A DNA stretch of 64,000 nt from Xanthomonas sontii (GCF_040529055.1 NZ_CP132342.1:1610001-1674000); one strand, 5' to 3'; counted from the first letter of the stretch, positions 15,782 through 25,498 are shown. Numbers and translations are program-made. Notes: a model not told the origin generated them from the sequence alone.

Positions 15782-18226
15782 ATGACGTCTTCCCCGCTGC
15801 CCTCCCTGCTGCGCACGTTCGCCCTGTCCTTGCTGCTGGTGACGCCGGCACTGGCCGCCGCGCCGCGGCTCAGTGCCGAGGTCAACACCTTCATCGGCAG
15901 CAAGGACGACGGCAACACCTTCCCCGGTGCGTCCGCTCCGTTTGGGATGATCCAGGTCAGCCCGATCGGTGCGCACTACGCCGGCTGGCGCTACGACGAT
16001 CCGCAGATCCGCGGCTTCGGCCATTCCTTCCTGTCCGGCGCCGGTTGCTGGGAGCAGGGCGGGCAGGTCTCGGTGTTGCCGGTCACCGGGCGCATCGGCC
16101 CCGGTGGCGAGTTCGATACGGGCGACCCGAAGGCGTTCGACCACACCCGCTACGGCGCGCGCTACCAGCACGACGGCGAGCGCGGCCAGGCCGGCTACTA
16201 CAAGGTGCGGCTGACCGATTACGGCGGCATCGACGCCGAAGCCACCGCACTGACCCGCGCCGCGGCCGAGCGCTACACCTTTTCCACCTCGGGCGAGGGC
16301 CACGTGCTGGTCAACATCGGCCAGGCCAACGCCCGCCACACGGTCACCGGCAGCACCCTGGACGTGGTCGGCGACCGCGTCGTGGAAGGCAAGCTGGTGA
16401 CCCAGAGCTTCTGCGGCGGCCACCAGTACACCACCTGGTTCCGCCTGGAGTTCGACCGCCCGTTCAAGGCCTTCGGCACCTGGGGCGAGGCCGGCGGCGT
16501 GCCCGGATCGCGGCATGGCATGGAGGGCGAGGGCAAGCCCAGCGGCGCGTGGCTCACCTTCGACCTGAGCAAGGGCCGCGCGGTGACCGCCATTTCGGCG
16601 ATCTCGCACGTGGATGCCGAGGGCGCGCGCAACAACCTGCGCAGTGAGGGCATGGCCAATGGCCGCCTGCTCGGCTTCGATGCGATGCGCGCCCGCGCGC
16701 AGCAGGCCTGGGACAAGGAACTGGCCAGCGTGCGCGTGCAAGGCGCCAGCGGCGACGACCGCGTGGTGTTCTACACCGCGCTCTACCACGCGCTGCTGCA
16801 GCCGCTGACCGGCAGCGACGCCGATGGCCGCTACCGCGGCTACGACGACGGCATCCACCACGCCGACGGCTGGACCTACCACGAGTTCTTCTCGCTGTGG
16901 GACACCTATCGTGCGCAGAACCAGTTGCTGGCGTTGCTGCGGCCGCAGCGCGCCGCCGATATCGGCCGCTCGATCCTGGCGATCAATGCACAAGGCGGCT
17001 GGCTGCCGCGCTGGGGCTATGCCAACTTCGAGACCAACGTGATGACCGGCGATCCGGTCACCCCGTTCCTGGTCGACCTGTGGCGCTTCGGCGCGCTGCA
17101 GGGGCGCGAGGCCGAGGCCTATACCGCGCTGCGCCGCAATGCGTTCGAGATGCCGCCGATGAACTCGCGGCACGCGGGGCGTTCCGGCAATGCCAATTAC
17201 CTGGCGCAGGGCTTCGTGGAGTACGACCGCGCGTTCCCGTCCAAGGGCATGGATGTCGACCCTCATCACGGCGGCTCGGCGACGCTGGAGTACGCACTGG
17301 CCGACTGTGCGCTGTCGACGATGGCCGGTGCGCTGGGGCATGCCGAGGACGCGGCGGTGCTGAACCGGCGCGGGCGCAACTGGCGTTCGATCTGGGATCC
17401 GTCGGTGCGCGATACGCAGACCGGCTTCACCGGTTTCCCGCGGCCGCGCACCGAGGACGGGGCGTGGTACACGCCGCCGGATGGGCATTACGATCCGCGT
17501 TCGCAACACGGCTTCCACGAGGGCACGGCCTGGCAGTACCAGTGGCTGGCGCAGCAGGACGTGCCGGGCCTGGTGGAGGCGATGCACGGGCCGGAGCAGA
17601 CCGCGCGGCGCCTGGATACCTTCTTCGCCTACGACGCGTTGCTGGCCGACCCGGCTGGCGCCGCGCGCAAGGAATGGGTGATGGGGCCGTACAGCTACTA
17701 CAGCCAGTTCCGCTACAACCCCAACAACGAACCGGACCTGCATGCGCCGTGGATGTACACGCTGATCGGCCAGCCGTGGAAGACCAGCACCGTGCTGCAT
17801 GCGGCGCAGACGCTGTTCACCAACGCGCCCAACGGCGTGACCGGCAACGACGACCTGGGCACGATGTCGGCGTGGTACCTGTTCAGCGTGATGGGTCTGT
17901 ACCCGGCGGTGCCCGGCACCGGGCAGTTCCTGCTGCACGCGCCGCGCTTCTCGCGCATCGAACTGGACGTGGGGCCGGGCCGCACGCTGCGTATCGATGC
18001 GCCGCAGGCCGGCGACGGCAAGCTGCGCTACGTCGGTGGCGTGTCGCTGGACGGCCGCGCGCACGCGCCGGTGTGGCTGGATTGGGCGCAGTTGCACCAG
18101 GGCGGGCGTCTGCGCTTCGACCTGCGCGACGCGCCGCAGCCGCAGGGCTGGGGCACGCAGCCGCAGGACCTGCCGGTGTCGCCGTGCGCGGCGCCGCCGT
18201 CCGCCGCCAGCCTGGGCTGGCGCTGA
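15782..18226 (+). CDS. GH92 alpha-mannosidase (second, catalytic core only)
   Basis: 814 residues from ATG 15782, with a signal peptide ending LAAAP. The GH92 fold starts at once: VNTFIGSKDDGNTFPGASAPFGM. Further hallmarks are GHSFLSGAGCWEQGG, HEFFSLWDTYRAQNQLLALL, RWGYANFETNVMTGDP, and GNDDLGTMSAWYLFSVMGLYP. Compared with the first enzyme it has no accessory domains, and the acidic position after NG/LG differs (EDNGE versus DDLGT). The two may therefore cut different mannosidic linkages. It follows the receptor by 139 bases on the same strand and is probably co-transcribed. Confidence 0.9.
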   Translation: MTSSPLPSLLRTFALSLLLVTPALAAAPRLSAEVNTFIGSKDDGNTFPGASAPFGMIQVSPIGAHYAGWRYDDPQIRGFGHSFLSGAGCWEQGGQVSVLPVTGRIGPGGEFDTGDPKAFDHTRYGARYQHDGERGQAGYYKVRLTDYGGIDAEATALTRAAAERYTFSTSGEGHVLVNIGQANARHTVTGSTLDVVGDRVVEGKLVTQSFCGGHQYTTWFRLEFDRPFKAFGTWGEAGGVPGSRHGMEGEGKPSGAWLTFDLSKGRAVTAISAISHVDAEGARNNLRSEGMANGRLLGFDAMRARAQQAWDKELASVRVQGASGDDRVVFYTALYHALLQPLTGSDADGRYRGYDDGIHHADGWTYHEFFSLWDTYRAQNQLLALLRPQRAADIGRSILAINAQGGWLPRWGYANFETNVMTGDPVTPFLVDLWRFGALQGREAEAYTALRRNAFEMPPMNSRHAGRSGNANYLAQGFVEYDRAFPSKGMDVDPHHGGSATLEYALADCALSTMAGALGHAEDAAVLNRRGRNWRSIWDPSVRDTQTGFTGFPRPRTEDGAWYTPPDGHYDPRSQHGFHEGTAWQYQWLAQQDVPGLVEAMHGPEQTARRLDTFFAYDALLADPAGAARKEWVMGPYSYYSQFRYNPNNEPDLHAPWMYTLIGQPWKTSTVLHAAQTLFTNAPNGVTGNDDLGTMSAWYLFSVMGLYPAVPGTGQFLLHAPRFSRIELDVGPGRTLRIDAPQAGDGKLRYVGGVSLDGRAHAPVWLDWAQLHQGGRLRFDLRDAPQPQGWGTQPQDLPVSPCAAPPSAASLGWR

Positions 18227-18301
18227 GTCCGTGCCGTCGCGCGGCAGGCGCGCGCAGCCGATGGTTTACGCTGCGCGTCTCGTCCGAAGGGAAGCGATCC
18301 G

Positions 18302-19477
18302 ATGAGCCAGAAGCGTCCACCCGGAACCGGATCCGCAGGTTCCAAGGCTGCCAAGGCCGCCGCGCGCAAGGCGGCGCCGGTTGCGGCGGAGCATGCGGAC
18401 AAGGGGAAAAAGGCCACAAAGACCGCACCTGTCTCCGCCGCGCGCGACCGCCAGCGGGTGGTGACCGTCACCGACATCGCCGATGCGGTCGGCGTCTCGC
18501 GCGCGACCGTGTCGCTGGTGCTGCGCGGCAGCCCGCTGGTGCATGCCGACACGCGTGCGCGCGTGGAAGCGGAACTGAAGCGGCAGCGCTACGTCTACAA
18601 CCGCGGCGCCGCCAATCTGCGCCGGCGCACCTCGACCTGCGTGGCCCTGGTCATCAACGACCTGGCCAATCCGTTCTTCGCCGAATTCGCCGCCGGCGTG
18701 GACGAAGCGCTGGGCGAGCAGGGCTACGTGACCCTGCTCGGCAGCACCGGCGAATCGCCCGCGCGGCAGCAGGCCGTACTGGCCTCGCTGATGGAACACA
18801 CGCCGGCCGGCGTGATCCTGTCGCCGGCCGAGGGCAGCGACGCCGCCGAACTGCACACGGTGCTGGACGCACGCGCGAACGTGCTGCTGTTCAACCGCGA
18901 ACTTGCCGGCGCCGACGACTGGGGTTTCCTCGGCCTGGACAACCAGTGCGGCGCGCAACTGGCCACCGAGCACCTGATCGCGCTCGGCCACCGCCGCATC
19001 GCCTTCTACGGTGGCCACGCCGATTCCAGTTCCTGCCGGCAGCGTCGCGCCGGCCACGCGCAGGCGATGCGGCAGGCCAGGCTGCCGGTCGATCCGGCCT
19101 GGCTGATCGAGTCCGCGCCCAATCGCCTGGAAGCGGCGGCGCGCCACGGTGACCTGTTCGCCCACGACGCACCGCCCACCGCAGCGGTCTGCTACAACGA
19201 TACGGTCGCGTTGGGCCTGATGCTGGGCCTGCTCGCGCGCGGCATCCGTCCGGGCCAGGACTTCGCGATCACCGGCTTCGACGACATCCCCGAGGCCGCG
19301 GTGAGCACGCCCGCGCTGACCACGCTCGCCGCGCAGCCGCGCGCCCGCGGCCGCCAGGCGGCGCAACTGGTGCTGGAGCGGCTGGATGCGGCCGTACCGC
19401 CGCGCAGGACGATCGTGCCGGTGCGCCTGTCGGTGCGCGAGAGCAGCGGCGCGCCGATCGCGCGCAAGCGTACCTAG
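18302..19477 (+). CDS. LacI-family regulator of the mannoside locus
   Basis: 391 residues. The helix-turn-helix and hinge are at about 54-105: VTVTDIADAVGVSRATVSLVLRG. The ligand-binding half follows, with VALVINDLANPFFAEFAAG and DFAITGFDDIPEAAVSTPALT. Unusually, the DNA-binding domain is preceded by about 50 Lys/Ala-rich residues. It lies downstream of the second GH92 gene on the same strand, 75 bases away. It is the likely reader of the palindromes at 7769 and 12370, releasing them when a mannose-derived sugar binds. Confidence 0.9.
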   Translation: MSQKRPPGTGSAGSKAAKAAARKAAPVAAEHADKGKKATKTAPVSAARDRQRVVTVTDIADAVGVSRATVSLVLRGSPLVHADTRARVEAELKRQRYVYNRGAANLRRRTSTCVALVINDLANPFFAEFAAGVDEALGEQGYVTLLGSTGESPARQQAVLASLMEHTPAGVILSPAEGSDAAELHTVLDARANVLLFNRELAGADDWGFLGLDNQCGAQLATEHLIALGHRRIAFYGGHADSSSCRQRRAGHAQAMRQARLPVDPAWLIESAPNRLEAAARHGDLFAHDAPPTAAVCYNDTVALGLMLGLLARGIRPGQDFAITGFDDIPEAAVSTPALTTLAAQPRARGRQAAQLVLERLDAAVPPRRTIVPVRLSVRESSGAPIARKRT

Positions 19478-19512
19478 CGCGGCGAACGCGGCGGCGGCCG
19501 CCGCGACGATGC

Positions 19513-19544
19513 GCGATGGCACTCGGTGCGCGCAGTGCCATCGC
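19513..19544. terminator. Perfect 11-bp hairpin after the LacI gene
   Basis: GCGATGGCACT and AGTGCCATCGC pair perfectly around a 10-base loop. No T-run follows, so intrinsic termination is uncertain; it may act as a 3' stabiliser. Confidence 0.4.
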
Positions 19545-19661
19545 GACGCCCTCTAGACAGAGGCGGGCAGATAGTGGGTTGCACCCTCACAGCGGCGCGT
19601 CCCGCGGGTTCGTGCCGAGTGAGCGCTTCGCTCCCTTCTTCCTTTCGTCGAGAGCCGTCTC

Positions 19662-20105
19662 ATGCATCTGCAGACTGCACCGCGCCGTTCCGTGGTGGCC
19701 AACGCCTTCTACGGCCTGCTCAATCCCATTCCGTTCGGCTGCTTCGTCGCCGCGCTGATCTTCGACATCGTCTATGCCCGCAGCGGCGTGATCCTGTGGA
19801 CCAAGGCGGCGGCCTGGCTGATCGCGATCGGGCTGGTCATCGTCATCGTGCCGCGCCTGATCAACCTGGTGCAGGTCTGGATCACTGCGCGGCGCTCCAC
19901 GCTGCCGGTGGAGCGGCTCGACTTCTGGCTGAACCTGCTCGCCATCGTCGCCGCCATCTTCAATTCCTTCGTGCACAGCCGCGACGCGTATGCGGTAGTC
20001 CCGGCCGGGCTCTGGCTTTCGATCGTCACGGTCGCGCTGTTGGCGATCGGGCATGTGCTCATCGCCATCCGCACCACGCCGCGCGAGGGTTACGTCCATG
20101 GCTAA
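19662..20105 (+). CDS. DUF2231-like four-helix membrane protein
   Basis: 147 residues with four hydrophobic helices: NPIPFGCFVAALIFDIVY, WLIAIGLVIVIVPRLINLV, LDFWLNLLAIVAAIFNSFV and SIVTVALLAIGHVLIAI. The PIPFGCF opening resembles DUF2231, a family of small inner-membrane proteins often near quinoprotein dehydrogenases. Its last 8 bases overlap the next gene, so the two are translated together. Role unknown. Confidence 0.75.
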   Translation: MHLQTAPRRSVVANAFYGLLNPIPFGCFVAALIFDIVYARSGVILWTKAAAWLIAIGLVIVIVPRLINLVQVWITARRSTLPVERLDFWLNLLAIVAAIFNSFVHSRDAYAVVPAGLWLSIVTVALLAIGHVLIAIRTTPREGYVHG

Positions 20106-21402
20106 GCGCCTGAGCCTGTCGGTTTTCGCGTTGAGTTGCGCCTTGGCCCTGGCCGCCTGCGGCGGCAAGGCCTCGCTCGAGCCCACCCAGCAGGCGGGCA
20201 ACGCGCCACCGCTGCCGCAGCCGCGCAACTTCCTGCTGCCGCCGATGCAGGTTCCCGAGGGGGTAGGCTGGAAGGAGGGGCAGGCGCCCACCGTGGCGGC
20301 TGGCCTGAAGATCGAGAAGATCGCCGGCGGCCTGAAACATCCGCGCCAGCTGTACGTGCTGCCCAACGACGACGTGCTGGTGGTGGAGGCCAATTCGCCG
20401 GGGATGGAGCCCGTCACCACGCCCAAGCAACTGATCGCAGGGCTGGTCCAGAGCCGCTCCGGCAAGAGCGCCAAGGGCGGCAACCGCATCACCCTGCTGC
20501 GCAGGACCGCCGACGGCAAGTGGGAACAGCATGCGTTCCTGAAGGGGTTGCACTCGCCGTTCGGTGTGCAGCTGATCGGCGATGCGCTGTACGTCGCCAA
20601 CACCGACAACATCATGAAGTTCCCCTACGTCCCCGGCCAGACCGAGATCACCGCGCCCGGCACGTTGTTCGCCGATCTGCCCGGCACGATCGAACACCAT
20701 TGGACCAAGGCACTGCTGGCCAGCCCCGACGGACGCAAGCTGTACGTCGGCGTGGGCTCCAACAGCAACATCGGCGAGAACGGGCTGGATGTGGAATACC
20801 GCCGCGCGACCGTCCTGGAAGTGGACGTGGCCTCGGCCAGCAGCCGCATCTTCGCCTCGGGCATCCGCAATCCGACCGGACTGCAGTGGGAGCCGCGCAC
20901 CGGCAAGCTGTGGGCGATCGCCAACGAGCGCGACGAGATCGGCGCCGACCTGGTGCCCGACTACCTGACCTCGGTGCAGGACGGCGGCTTCTACGGCTGG
21001 CCGTACAGCTACTACGGACAGAACGTGGATGTGCGGGTCAAGGACCAGCGCCCGGACCTGGTGGCCAAGGCGATCAAGCCGGACTACGCGCTGGGCTCGC
21101 ACGTGGCCGCGCTGGGCCTGTGGTTCTCCCGCGGCGATACGCTGCCCGCGAAGTACCGCGAAGGTGCGTTCGTGGCCGAGCACGGCAGCTGGAACCGCTC
21201 GCCGCTCAGCGGCTATCAGGTGGTGTACGTGCCGTTCCAGCAGGGCCGGCCGGTCGGCCGACCGCAGACCGTGGTCAGCGGCTTCCACTCGCAGGACGAG
21301 TCGCAGCTATACGGCGCCCCGGTCGGCCTGGCGCAGGACAAGGACGGCGCGTTGCTGATTGCCGACGACGTCGGCAACAGCGTCTGGCGCGTGCGCTTCT
21401 GA
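20098..21402 (+). CDS. Sorbosone dehydrogenase-like PQQ-type beta-propeller lipoprotein
   Basis: 434 residues from ATG 20098, which lies inside the upstream gene. The signal ends in a lipobox, LAAC with Cys21, so it is a lipoprotein on the periplasmic side. The propeller carries KIEKIAGGLKHPRQLYVLPN, LHSPFGVQLIGDALYVANTD, YVGVGSNSNIGENG, ASGIRNPTGLQWEP, ANERDEIGADLVPDYL and AEHGSWNRSPLSGY. These are the signatures of the soluble PQQ glucose/sorbosone dehydrogenase superfamily. The substrate is unknown; electrons would pass to the respiratory chain, perhaps through the partner membrane protein. Confidence 0.85.
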   Translation: MAKRLSLSVFALSCALALAACGGKASLEPTQQAGNAPPLPQPRNFLLPPMQVPEGVGWKEGQAPTVAAGLKIEKIAGGLKHPRQLYVLPNDDVLVVEANSPGMEPVTTPKQLIAGLVQSRSGKSAKGGNRITLLRRTADGKWEQHAFLKGLHSPFGVQLIGDALYVANTDNIMKFPYVPGQTEITAPGTLFADLPGTIEHHWTKALLASPDGRKLYVGVGSNSNIGENGLDVEYRRATVLEVDVASASSRIFASGIRNPTGLQWEPRTGKLWAIANERDEIGADLVPDYLTSVQDGGFYGWPYSYYGQNVDVRVKDQRPDLVAKAIKPDYALGSHVAALGLWFSRGDTLPAKYREGAFVAEHGSWNRSPLSGYQVVYVPFQQGRPVGRPQTVVSGFHSQDESQLYGAPVGLAQDKDGALLIADDVGNSVWRVRF

Positions 21403-21410
21403 CCGGGTGC

Positions 21411-21444
21411 ACGACGCCGCCCACCGGTATGTGGGTGGCGTCGT
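21411..21444. terminator. Hairpin between convergent genes
   Basis: ACGACGCCGCCCAC pairs with GTGGGTGGCGTCGT (13 of 14) around CGGTAT, 8 bases after the sorbosone-dehydrogenase stop. It could end transcription of that operon. Confidence 0.5.
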
Positions 21445-21528
21445 CTGTACGCGATGCCGCCTGGGCGCGGTGCGGTCTGTGGATCGCCCGGGCGCGTGGC
21501 TGGATGGCGGAACAGCACCGACATGGAA

Positions 21529-24081
21529 TTACAGCCGCACGTCCACCGGCTCGCTTTCCAGCGCCAGTACGCCGAACACGCATTCGTGCACGCGGTAGAG
21601 CGGTTCTTGCGCGACGAAACGCTGCAATGCTTCCAGGCCCAGCGCGAACTCGCGGATGGCGAGGGACTGCTTGGTGCGCAGGCCGCGCTGGCGTAGCCGG
21701 TCGAGGTTCTGTGGTTCGGTGTATTCGGGTCCGTAGATGATGCGCAGATACTCGCGGCCGCGGCACTTGATCGCCGGTTGTACCAACCCACGCTTGCTGC
21801 GCACCAGGCCTTCGACCGGCTTGATGACCATGCCTTCGCCGCCCTGTGCGGTCAGCGCCTCCCACCATGCGATGGCGTCGGCCACGCTGGCCTGGTCGGC
21901 CAGATCGACGAATACGTGCCGGGTCAGCCGCACCAGTGGTTCGACGTCGGCCAGGCGACGGGCGATGTCCAGGTGCCAGCGGTGGTCGCGCTCCAGGCCG
22001 ACCACGCCTTCGCAGGCCAGCACGTGGAACGGCGCGATCTTCAGGTCCTCCAGGCCGTTCACTGCCCAGCAGTAGCGGCGATAGGCATCGACGAAGCGGC
22101 TGGCGTCGCTGTGGCGCGCCTGCGCCTGCTGCTGCCAGAACTGCACGTCGATGCCACGCGCGGCGGCCGCGTCCAGCCAGGTGCGGGCGGTGGCAAGCGC
22201 CGCGGTGGCGGCGGCGCCGGTCGGTACGTACTGCTCGCGCAGCAGTTCCTGGGCCTTGGCCGACCACGGCAGCAGTTCCGCATCGAGCACGATCCAGTCG
22301 GTATGCAGTTCCTCCCATAGGCCCGCGTGCTGCAGTGCCGCGTCGAGGCGGTCGAGCAGGGCGTTTTCCAGTTCGCGCTCGCCGAAGAAGCGGCGACCGG
22401 TGCGGGTGTAGACGACGCCACGGCCATCGTCGCCGATGCCGAAACGTCGCTGCGCGACACCGGCATCGCGGCACAGCACGACGACCGCACGCGAGCCCAT
22501 GTGCTTCTCTTCGCACACCAGCGTGGCGATGCCTTCCTGGCGATAGAAGTCGAGCGCTTCCTGCGGGCGTTCGAGCAGGTCGCCGGACTTGGCGGTCTCC
22601 GGCGGCGCCATGGTCGGCGGCAGGTACACCAGCCAGCGCGGATCGATGGCGAAGCGGCTCATCACCTCAAGCGCGGCGATGCTGTTCTCCTCGCGGATGG
22701 TGACGCTGCGGAAGGCGCGGGTGTCGATCACGCGCTTGCCGGCCACATCGTCCAGGTCGAGCAGCAAGGCCTCGCGCGGCGTGATGGCCGCGGCGCTCGC
22801 GTCCTCGGCCGGAAGCAGCGGCTTGACCGGCGCGTAGTACTCGCGCGCGGCCGCGACCGACACCAGTTCCTTCTCCGGATAGCGCAGCGCGGTGAGCTTG
22901 CCGCCGAACACGCAGCCGGTATCGAGGCAGATGGTGCGGTTGACCCATTCCGGCTCCGGCGTCGGCGTATGGCCGTACACCACCATCGCCGGGCCGCGAT
23001 AGTCGCGCGCCCAGTCGGAACGGACCGGCAGGCCGAACGCATCGATCTCGCCGGTGGTCTCGCCGTACAGCGCGAACTCGCGCACGCGTTGCGAGGTGCG
23101 GCCCTGCAGCTCCTGCTTGAGACCGGCGTGGGCGACCACCAGCTTGCCGTCGTCGAGCACATAGTGGCTGACCAGCTTGTCGATGAAGGCGGCGACCTCG
23201 CGGCTGAAATCCTCCGGCTCGGCCTGCAGTTGTTCCAACGTCTCGGCCAGGCCGTGGCTGATGCGCACGTCGCGTCCGGCGAGCTTGCGCTGCAGCTTCA
23301 CGTCGTGGTTGCCGGGCACGCACAATGCGGTGCCGTTGCCGACCATGTGCATGACCAGGCGCAGCACGCCGGGCGAATCCGGGCCGCGGTCGACCAGGTC
23401 GCCGACGAAGACCGCCTTGCGTCCTTCCGGCGCGGCGACCTCGGGTGCCTCGCGGGTGCCGCCGACGGTGTAGCCCAGGCGGCCGAGCAGGGCGACCAGT
23501 TCGTCGCGGCAGCCGTGCACGTCGCCGATCAGATCGAACGGCCCGTGCTCCTCGCGGCGGTCGTTCCAGACCTTGATACGTTCGATCGTGGCGGCCGCCA
23601 CGTCCTCCACCGAGCGCAGCACGCTGACGTGGCGGAAGCCCTCGCGTTCCAGGCCGCGCAGGCCCTTGCGCAGCGCCTGTTGCTGGTTGCGGATGACGTG
23701 CGGGCCGAAGTTGCGGTCCGCACGCGCACTGTTGCGGTCCTGGCATACGCGCTCGGGCAGGTCGAACACGATGGCGCAGGGCAGGACATGGAACTCGCGC
23801 GCCAGTTCGACCAGGCGCTTGCGGTCTTCCGGGCGCACGTTGGTCGCGTCGACGACGGTCAGGCGGCCGGCGGCCAGGCGCTTGCGCGCGATGAAGTAGA
23901 GCACCTCGAAGGCGTCGCCGGTGGCGGTCTGGTCGTTTTCGTCGTCGGCGACCAGGCCGCGGCAGGCATCGGAGGAGATCACCTCGGTCGGCAGGAAGTG
24001 GGTGCGGGCGAAGGTGGACTTGCCGCTGCCTGACGGGCCGATCAGGGCGACCAGGCTGAGCTTGGGAATGCGTATCGTCAT
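21529..24081 (-). CDS. pnkp: Polynucleotide kinase-phosphatase-ligase of bacterial RNA repair
   Basis: 850 residues from ATG 24081. The kinase has the P-loop GPSGSGKS at 15-22. The binuclear metallophosphatase has GDVHG at 186-190, GDLVDRGPDS near 227 and GNHD at 257. The ligase/adenylyltransferase has EKHMG at 525-529 with Lys526 as the expected AMP acceptor. These three domains in this order and length define bacterial Pnkp, which heals and, together with Hen1, seals cut RNA such as tRNA broken by ribotoxins. All key motifs are intact. It starts 16 bases after hen1 on the same strand. Confidence 0.93.
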   Translation of the reverse strand: MTIRIPKLSLVALIGPSGSGKSTFARTHFLPTEVISSDACRGLVADDENDQTATGDAFEVLYFIARKRLAAGRLTVVDATNVRPEDRKRLVELAREFHVLPCAIVFDLPERVCQDRNSARADRNFGPHVIRNQQQALRKGLRGLEREGFRHVSVLRSVEDVAAATIERIKVWNDRREEHGPFDLIGDVHGCRDELVALLGRLGYTVGGTREAPEVAAPEGRKAVFVGDLVDRGPDSPGVLRLVMHMVGNGTALCVPGNHDVKLQRKLAGRDVRISHGLAETLEQLQAEPEDFSREVAAFIDKLVSHYVLDDGKLVVAHAGLKQELQGRTSQRVREFALYGETTGEIDAFGLPVRSDWARDYRGPAMVVYGHTPTPEPEWVNRTICLDTGCVFGGKLTALRYPEKELVSVAAAREYYAPVKPLLPAEDASAAAITPREALLLDLDDVAGKRVIDTRAFRSVTIREENSIAALEVMSRFAIDPRWLVYLPPTMAPPETAKSGDLLERPQEALDFYRQEGIATLVCEEKHMGSRAVVVLCRDAGVAQRRFGIGDDGRGVVYTRTGRRFFGERELENALLDRLDAALQHAGLWEELHTDWIVLDAELLPWSAKAQELLREQYVPTGAAATAALATARTWLDAAAARGIDVQFWQQQAQARHSDASRFVDAYRRYCWAVNGLEDLKIAPFHVLACEGVVGLERDHRWHLDIARRLADVEPLVRLTRHVFVDLADQASVADAIAWWEALTAQGGEGMVIKPVEGLVRSKRGLVQPAIKCRGREYLRIIYGPEYTEPQNLDRLRQRGLRTKQSLAIREFALGLEALQRFVAQEPLYRVHECVFGVLALESEPVDVRL

Positions 24082-24097
24082 GAGGATGCCGAAAAGG

Positions 24098-25498
24098 TCA
24101 GGCCATGTCGCGGGTAAACACCGCCATCTGGGTCGGCGGGCCGACCTCCGGATCGTCCGGGCCGATGGGGGCATGGCGCACGCTGTAGCCGTTGCGCTGC
24201 GCCACGCCATCGGCCCAGGCGCGGAATTCCGCGCGCGTCCACTCGAAGCGGTGGTCGGGGTGGCGGAAACGCCCGGCCGGCAGGGTCGGGAAGCGCACGT
24301 TGTACTCGCTGTTCGGCGTGGTGATCACCACTGCAGGCGGCCTGCCGAAACCGAACAGGGCGCGCTCGAACGCCGGCAGGCGCGGCGCGTCCATGTGTTC
24401 GATCACCTCGATCGCGCAGGCCGCATCGAAGCCTTCGATACGGCGATCGCGGTAGGTCAGCGCGCCGTGGGCCAGGGTGATGCGTTGACGCTGCAGCGGC
24501 GGCAGCCGTTCGAGGTGCAGCCGATCGGCAGCATGATCCAGCGAGCGCAGCGACACGTCGATGCCGAGCAGGTGCTCGATCTGTGGCTCCTTGAGCAGCA
24601 GGCCAAGCAGGCGCCCTTCGCCGCAGCCCAGGTCGACCACGCGCCGCGCGCCCAGGGTGCGCAGCGTCTCGACCACGGTCTGCATGCGTTGGTCGTTGAG
24701 GCTGAGCGGACGTTCGATCGCGTCCTCGGCCGCTTCCTTGCGCTCTTCCTGGGCGTCGATCGCCTCCTCTTCATCGTCCAGCAGGCGCGCCAGCGCCGCA
24801 CGCACCAACGGCTTGTGGCGGCGCAGGTAGCGGCCGACGATCGCCTCGCGTTGCGGGTGCGCGGACAGCCAGGTGCCGCCCTTGTCGAGCAGCTTCTCGA
24901 TTTCGTCGTGGCCGACGTAGTAGTGCTTGTCGCCATCGATGGCCGGCAGCAGCACATACAGGTGGGTCAGCAGATCCTGCAGGCGGACGGTTCCGGCGAG
25001 CTGCAGGCGCACATACGGACTGTCGCCCCACTCGGGAAAGCGCGGATCCAGCGGCAGGCGCTCGACCGTTACGGTGTAGCCAAGCGGTTCGAACCAGGCC
25101 TGCAGCAGTTGCTCGCCGCCGCGACACCGCAGCACCGGAATCTCCGCTTCCAGCGCAATGGGCGTGTCCGCCAGCGCCTGGCGATTCTTGCTGGTGCCGG
25201 CCATGGCGGTGCCGAACACGCGCTTGAGCGCGACCGAGAGGAAGGAACTGGCAACGTACGGCCGGTCGTTGACGTACTGCGACAGGCTGCCTTCGGCTTC
25301 GCCGCGACCGCGCACCAGTCCCACCGGATCGATGTCCAGCATCAGCACTGCGGTGCAACGGGTGTCGTCGGCCTGCGGGTAGAACACCCGGGCAGTGCCG
25401 AACGGCAGGTCGACCTCGTGGGCGCGCTCGGGATGCTTGACCAGCAGGTAGCCGAGATCGGTGGCGGGCTGAGTGGTGGTGGACAGGGACAGCAGCAC
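24098..25498 (-). CDS. hen1: RNA 3'-terminal 2'-O-methyltransferase Hen1
   Basis: 466 residues from a GTG at 25498, picked because family members begin MLL-L-TTT-PATDLG. The N-terminal half (to about 240) is the bacterial Hen1 domain that activates the Pnkp ligase: ATDLGYLLVKHPER, MLDIDPVGLVRG and PYVASSFLSVALKRVFGTAM. The C-terminal half is the methyltransferase: VVDLGCGEGRLLGLLL binds SAM, and EVIEH with DHRFEW supplies the manganese ligands. It marks the repaired 3' end with a 2'-O-methyl group so the same site is not cut again. First gene of the two-gene operon. Confidence 0.93.
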   Translation of the reverse strand: MLLSLSTTTQPATDLGYLLVKHPERAHEVDLPFGTARVFYPQADDTRCTAVLMLDIDPVGLVRGRGEAEGSLSQYVNDRPYVASSFLSVALKRVFGTAMAGTSKNRQALADTPIALEAEIPVLRCRGGEQLLQAWFEPLGYTVTVERLPLDPRFPEWGDSPYVRLQLAGTVRLQDLLTHLYVLLPAIDGDKHYYVGHDEIEKLLDKGGTWLSAHPQREAIVGRYLRRHKPLVRAALARLLDDEEEAIDAQEERKEAAEDAIERPLSLNDQRMQTVVETLRTLGARRVVDLGCGEGRLLGLLLKEPQIEHLLGIDVSLRSLDHAADRLHLERLPPLQRQRITLAHGALTYRDRRIEGFDAACAIEVIEHMDAPRLPAFERALFGFGRPPAVVITTPNSEYNVRFPTLPAGRFRHPDHRFEWTRAEFRAWADGVAQRNGYSVRHAPIGPDDPEVGPPTQMAVFTRDMA

